The translations under genes were made by a program, and so were the position numbers. From Streptomyces longispororuber (GTDB lineage: Bacteria > Actinomycetota > Actinomycetes > Streptomycetales > Streptomycetaceae), in NCBI RefSeq assembly GCF_014656095.1, contig NZ_BNBT01000099.1, forward strand, positions 1 through 32,013: DNA of 32,013 bases. The letters are read 5' to 3'. Within the stretch, counting starts at the first letter, position 1, and every line of letters starts with the position of its first letter. Shown here in pieces: positions 28,517 to 32,013 of the stretch. The notes below the pieces were generated by a model. The model was not told the origin of the DNA. It saw only the letters and a list, made by a program, of their open reading frames with translations, and did not search any database.

Positions 28517-31165
28517 TCAGCCGACCCGCGTCAGCTTCGTGCCGAAGCTCGGCTCCGCGAGGTCCTTCTGCACCGCCACCGGGACCTTCACGGCGCGGCT
28601 GGTGCCGTCGCCCACCGACAGGACGCCGATCCTCGTGCCCTTCTTCGCGGTGTGCGGGACGTCCTTGCCGCCGTCCGTCAGCTCCAGCTTCGCGGTCAGT
28701 CCTGACCAGCCGACGGCCTTGACGTCCTTGGTCGCGACGACCGGCGTGGTGCCGCCGAGGCCGTCGTCCACCTCGCCGACGACGGCGCCCTTGCGCACCA
28801 CGGTCTTCGCCGTGAGCGCGTCCTGACCGGCGCTGATGAGGTCCTTGACGACCTTGGTGACCTGGTCGATGTTGGCGACGCCGTTGGACCCGAACTGGGC
28901 CAGGGCCGCGCCGATGATCACCTGGGACTTGCCGCCGACCCGCTTCTCCGCGGCGAACAGGATGTTGCCGCCCGCGGCCGTGGTGGTGCCGGTCTTGATT
29001 CCGATGGCGACGGTCGGGACGAGCCCGAAGTAGTTGTCCTGCGTGTCGCCGTTGAGGTCCTTGTACTCGGGCTGGCGGGCGATCTCCTTGAAGGTCGGGT
29101 TCTCCATCGCCACCCGGCCGAGCTTCACCAGGTCCTCGGCGGTCGACACGGTCGTCTTGTCGAGGCCGCTCGGGTCCGTGTAGTGGGTGTTCTTCATGCC
29201 GAGTTCCTTGGCCGTCTTGTTCATCTTGGCCACGAACGCCTTCTCGTCACCGCCGCTGTCCCAGCGGGCCAGCATCCGCGCGACGTTGTTGGCGGACGGC
29301 AGCATCACGGCCTGCAGCGCCTCGTACTGGGAGATCTTCTGCCCCTTGGTCACCTTGACCACGGACTCGTTCTCCGGCTTGCCCTTCTCGTAGTGGCGCT
29401 GCGCCTCGGCGTCGACGGTGAGCGTCCTGCCCTCCGTCCCCTTCTTGATGGGGTGGTCGCGCAGGATGAGGTACGTCGTCATCACCTTCGCGATGCTCGC
29501 GATCGGCACGGGCTTCTGCGCGCCCGAGGTGCCGAAGGTCCCGATCCCGTCGACGTCCATGGCGGCCTGGCCGTCGCTGGGCCACGGGATGGAGGCCTTG
29601 CCGCCGCCGAAGGAGAACGTGTCGTCGGCGGTGAGGGTGAGCTTCGGCTCGGGCAGCGGGCGCACAGCCTGTACGACTGCAAACACGACCACCAGCAGGA
29701 GCACCAGCGGCGTCCAGATCTTGACCCGCCGTACGACGGTGCGGACCGGGGTCTCCGGGGGCGGCGGCGTGTTGGTCAGCTCGGCGAGCAGGTCCAGCGG
29801 GGGCTTGGGCGGCAGCGGTTGCTGGGTGGTCCGCTCGGCCGCCTCGGGCGCGGGCGCCCCGGCCCGGGCCTGCGGGGCGGCGGCGCCCTTCGCGGTGCCG
29901 GACCCGGGGGCGTCCTGAGCCTTCGCGGCACCGGCCCCGGCGGCGTCAGGGGCCTTGGGGGCGCCCTGCGGCGGCGCCTTGCGCTCGGGAGTGGGGCGCG
30001 GCTCGTCGAGCGACTTCAGCGCGACGAACTTGCTGGTCCGCTCGGCGTCGGACTCGGCACTCCGGGGCTTGCCGCCGGGCTTGTCGGCCTTGGCGTCGGG
30101 CCTGTCGGCCTTGGCGTCGGCGGGGTCGGCGGGCTTGCCGGTCTTGCCGTCACCGGGCCCGGCGGGCTTGTCGCCCGCGGCCGGGGCGCTCGTGGCGGGC
30201 TTGTCCGGCGTCGCGGCCTTGCTGCCCTTGGCCTTGCTGTCCGCGGCAGCCTTGCCGCTGTCGCCGGGCTTGTCGCCGCCCAGCTTGAGCATGGTGGTCG
30301 CCTGGTCCACCGCCGGGGCGGGCCGGACGGTCTTGAACACGGCCGTGGCCTGGTCGACGGGGCGCTTATCGGAAGCGCTTTCGCCGCCATCGCCGTCGCC
30401 GGGGGTGTCGCCGTCACCGGAGGTGTCGCCCTTGCCCGCCTTGGCGACCTTCACGCCCTTGGAGGGCTTGGGGATCACGGGGGCCTCGTCGTCCGCGGCG
30501 GCCTCGGGGCCCGGGGCGCCGCTGTCCGCCTTGGTGCTCTCGGTGCCCTTGGCGCCCTTGTCCGCCGTGCTGCTCCTGCCACCCTCGTCGGTGCCGTCGG
30601 TGTCGCCGCCCTCGGACCCGGCCTCGTCCTCCGGCTCGGCGTGCGCCCAGGACGGCGCCTTGAACGCCGTGGTCGCCTTGTCCACGGGCCGCTCACCGGC
30701 GGCGTCGGCGGAGGCGCCGGAGCTCTTGCCCCGCACCGGGCCGGTACCGAACACGGCGGTGGCCGTGTCCTTCTTCGGCTCCCCGGCCTTCGGCTCCTCG
30801 GCGGCGTCCGCGGCGTCCGAGGCCTCCCCGGCATCCGGGACGTTCGAGGCCCCCGAGTCGCGGGAAGCACCGGAAGAACCCGAGGTCCCGGCAGCGGAAA
30901 CGTCACCGCCGGCCGGAGGATCACTCGCCTCGTCGTCCGCGTCGTCGTCGGCGCTCGCCACCCACGCGGCGACCGCGGCCCGCAGCCGCGCGTCCCCGTT
31001 GGCCCGACCGGCCCCCGCCGGTGGGGTCGTGGGGGGCGGGACGGTCACGTCGTCGTCAGAGGCGCCCCCGCCAGAAACCGTCTTCGACCTGTCGGGGTTC
31101 TCGCCCGCCACCGATTCCTCCTCGTACTCGTACTCGCCGTACTCGCCGTGCTCAGCCGCGCCCAT
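28517..31165 (-). CDS. D-alanyl-D-alanine carboxypeptidase (PBP5/S11-type) with long disordered N-terminus
   Basis: An 882-residue membrane-anchored serine DD-carboxypeptidase that trims the terminal D-Ala of peptidoglycan stem peptides. The catalytic domain (about 520-780) has all three motifs: SIAK (557-560), SAN (624-626) and KTGT (724-727). It is followed by a C-terminal beta-rich domain. One TM helix lies at about 483-501 (IWTPLVLLLVVVFAVVQAV). The first 480 residues are cytoplasmic low-complexity Ala/Asp/Lys/Pro sequence. Within them a short motif of consensus (V-D-x)-A-T-x-x-F-K recurs at about 134, 161, 271 and 287, with a related ERTSKFVALK at 375. Such Thr-rich repeats could be kinase or FHA targets (inference). 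The length is about twice that of a typical PBP5, owing to this tail. It is transcribed leftward, toward the shared terminator, from a sigma-E-like promoter. Confidence 0.93.
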   Translation of the reverse strand: MGAAEHGEYGEYEYEEESVAGENPDRSKTVSGGGASDDDVTVPPPTTPPAGAGRANGDARLRAAVAAWVASADDDADDEASDPPAGGDVSAAGTSGSSGASRDSGASNVPDAGEASDAADAAEEPKAGEPKKDTATAVFGTGPVRGKSSGASADAAGERPVDKATTAFKAPSWAHAEPEDEAGSEGGDTDGTDEGGRSSTADKGAKGTESTKADSGAPGPEAAADDEAPVIPKPSKGVKVAKAGKGDTSGDGDTPGDGDGGESASDKRPVDQATAVFKTVRPAPAVDQATTMLKLGGDKPGDSGKAAADSKAKGSKAATPDKPATSAPAAGDKPAGPGDGKTGKPADPADAKADRPDAKADKPGGKPRSAESDAERTSKFVALKSLDEPRPTPERKAPPQGAPKAPDAAGAGAAKAQDAPGSGTAKGAAAPQARAGAPAPEAAERTTQQPLPPKPPLDLLAELTNTPPPPETPVRTVVRRVKIWTPLVLLLVVVFAVVQAVRPLPEPKLTLTADDTFSFGGGKASIPWPSDGQAAMDVDGIGTFGTSGAQKPVPIASIAKVMTTYLILRDHPIKKGTEGRTLTVDAEAQRHYEKGKPENESVVKVTKGQKISQYEALQAVMLPSANNVARMLARWDSGGDEKAFVAKMNKTAKELGMKNTHYTDPSGLDKTTVSTAEDLVKLGRVAMENPTFKEIARQPEYKDLNGDTQDNYFGLVPTVAIGIKTGTTTAAGGNILFAAEKRVGGKSQVIIGAALAQFGSNGVANIDQVTKVVKDLISAGQDALTAKTVVRKGAVVGEVDDGLGGTTPVVATKDVKAVGWSGLTAKLELTDGGKDVPHTAKKGTRIGVLSVGDGTSRAVKVPVAVQKDLAEPSFGTKLTRVG

Positions 31166-31229
31166 CGGGGTCCGGACCCGCTGTCCGAACCATGTACCAG
31201 TGTCCTGTGTGAGGGCTTAACCCCCGTGG

Positions 31230-31258
31230 TAGACGAGAACGACATACCTACTGGTTCC
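31230..31258 (-). promoter_or_regulatory. Candidate sigma-E (ECF) promoter of the carboxypeptidase gene
   Basis: On the minus strand GGAACC (plus 31253-31258) and CGTCTA (plus 31230-31235) are separated by 17 nt. This matches the GGAAC / CGTCTA pattern of actinobacterial cell-envelope-stress ECF promoters. The predicted start is about 55-60 nt before the ATG at 31165. Confidence 0.5.
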
Positions 31259-31337
31259 CGTACGTACCGCCCACGCGCTCTCGACAGACCAATGTGAGAG
31301 GGGTCACCCTGTCATTCATCCACGCGGGGAGGCATGG

Positions 31338-32013
31338 ATGGGCAGGAGCCGCAGAACAATTCCGGAGGAGCTTCTGCTGCTCGCTCTGGACCCGGCCACG
31401 GGTACCACAGCGCAGCCGCAGTCGCTCGACCTCGGTCTGGCCGGAGCACAGCTAGTGGAGCTGGCACTGGCCGGACGGATAGCCCCTGACGGGGATCGTA
31501 TCGCCGTGGTGATGCCACGGCCGACGGGAGATCCGACTCTGGACTCCGCACTGGAACTGCTGCGCAGGCGCGGCAGCCCGGTCCGGGCGGTCCACTGGAT
31601 CGGCGGGCCCCGCCTGGGGCTGCGCCAGATCTACCTCTCGCACCTGGAGCGGTGCGGCATGGTGCATGCCGTGGCCGGCCAGATGTGCGGGGTGCTGCCG
31701 ACGACTCGCTACCAGGCGACGGACACGGCCATCAGCCGGGACATCAGGGCCCGGCTGGACTCGGCGATCCGCACCGGCGTACCGCCGGACCCGCGGACCG
31801 CGGCGCTCGCCGCGCTGGCCCACGCGGTCGGCCTCGGCAAGCACCTGTACCCGGGCAACGAGGGGCGCTCGTCCCGGTCCCGGCTGCGGGACCTGATCCG
31901 GCACGACCCGATGGGCGGCCTCGTGGCGCACGCCGTGATGGACGTCCAGAACGGCGTGGCGGCGCAGCCGCGCCGCAGCCCCGCGGCGACGGGGCAGGGC
32001 GGCGGCGGCCGGC
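31338..32013 (+). CDS. GOLPH3/VPS74 (GPP34) family protein, 3' partial
   Basis: The frame is open from ATG 31338 to the window edge (225 codons). The protein begins MGRSRRTIPEELLLLALDP and continues LDLGLAGAQLVELALAGRIA and LDSALELLRRRG, the helical opening of the GPP34 domain. Later come TRYQATDTAISRDIRARLDSAI, DPRTAALAALAHAVGL and HDPMGGLVAHAVMDVQNGV. In eukaryotes this fold binds phosphatidylinositol-4-phosphate; in Streptomyces the proteins are common and of unknown role. GGGGAGG lies 5 nt before ATG 31338; an ATG at 31334 is in another frame and is rejected. It is divergent from the carboxypeptidase gene across a 172-bp gap. The end of the gene is outside the window. Confidence 0.88.
   Translation, partial: MGRSRRTIPEELLLLALDPATGTTAQPQSLDLGLAGAQLVELALAGRIAPDGDRIAVVMPRPTGDPTLDSALELLRRRGSPVRAVHWIGGPRLGLRQIYLSHLERCGMVHAVAGQMCGVLPTTRYQATDTAISRDIRARLDSAIRTGVPPDPRTAALAALAHAVGLGKHLYPGNEGRSSRSRLRDLIRHDPMGGLVAHAVMDVQNGVAAQPRRSPAATGQGGGGR

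Noticed and set aside
29183..31297. Plus-strand frames opposite the DD-carboxypeptidase gene
   Set aside because: Gly/Leu- or Ser/Ala-rich antisense translations; the minus strand carries all three catalytic motifs.
31334..31336. ATG at 31334 as the GPP34 start
   Set aside because: It is in a different frame from the GPP34 coding sequence; ATG 31338 has the better-placed GGGGAGG.

Overview
The window is high-GC actinobacterial DNA, almost certainly Streptomyces or a close relative. Third codon positions are nearly all G or C, GTG and TTG starts are common, and the content is typical: an NRPS cluster with MbtH and type II thioesterase, two AfsR/SARP-type regulators, a MerR/GyrI-like regulator, an actinobacterial D-Ala-D-Ala carboxypeptidase with a long disordered N-terminus, and a bacterial GOLPH3 (GPP34) protein. 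I saw no rRNA, tRNA, CRISPR array, transposase or phage gene.

Layout. 1-2.6 kb: a 5'-truncated beta-lactamase-fold serine hydrolase closed by a strong hairpin, then an EntS-like MFS exporter. 2.7-6.7 kb: a probable operon of an ArsR-type repressor, a small one-TM coiled-coil protein, an MMPL/RND transporter and a DUF4097-like beta-repeat lipoprotein; a TTGACA-N18-TAAGGT promoter with a palindrome over its -10 box precedes it. 6.87-17.34 kb: a tightly packed NRPS operon of type II thioesterase, MbtH protein, NRPS-1 (C-A-PCP) and NRPS-2 (C-A-PCP-E-C). The first A domain reads as aliphatic/Val-like and the second as Ser. The line starts with a starter-type C domain and stops on a C domain exactly where the next A domain should begin, with no TE domain, so it looks either incomplete or completed in trans.

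17.5-23.4 kb: two AfsR/SARP-type regulators. The first is full length with NB-ARC and TPR regions; the second has NB-ARC but no TPR. Between them, on the minus strand, lies a tiny secreted-protein gene whose product carries GDLPWT twice, once at its extreme C-terminus. Downstream of its stop are further copies of the same 3' end, spaced so that all three reading frames terminate in a DLPWT-like sequence. This peptide plus regulator locus is the most novel-looking part of the window, and a peptide-signalling role is a hypothesis only.

23.5-32.0 kb: a class A PBP-like protein whose transglycosylase motifs look intact but whose transpeptidase SxN and KTG motifs are lost; a MerR/GyrI-like regulator; a polytopic membrane protein; a 27-bp perfect bidirectional terminator hairpin; a convergent DD-carboxypeptidase gene with a sigma-E-like promoter; and the start of a GPP34 gene running off the right edge.

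How they may work together (inference): the thioesterase and MbtH protein service the NRPS. The MFS and MMPL transporters are candidate exporters, and the SARP regulators are candidate activators. The three penicilloyl-serine-transferase-fold proteins (hydrolase, PBP-like, carboxypeptidase) give the neighbourhood a cell-wall flavour, but nothing in the sequence links them directly to the NRPS product.
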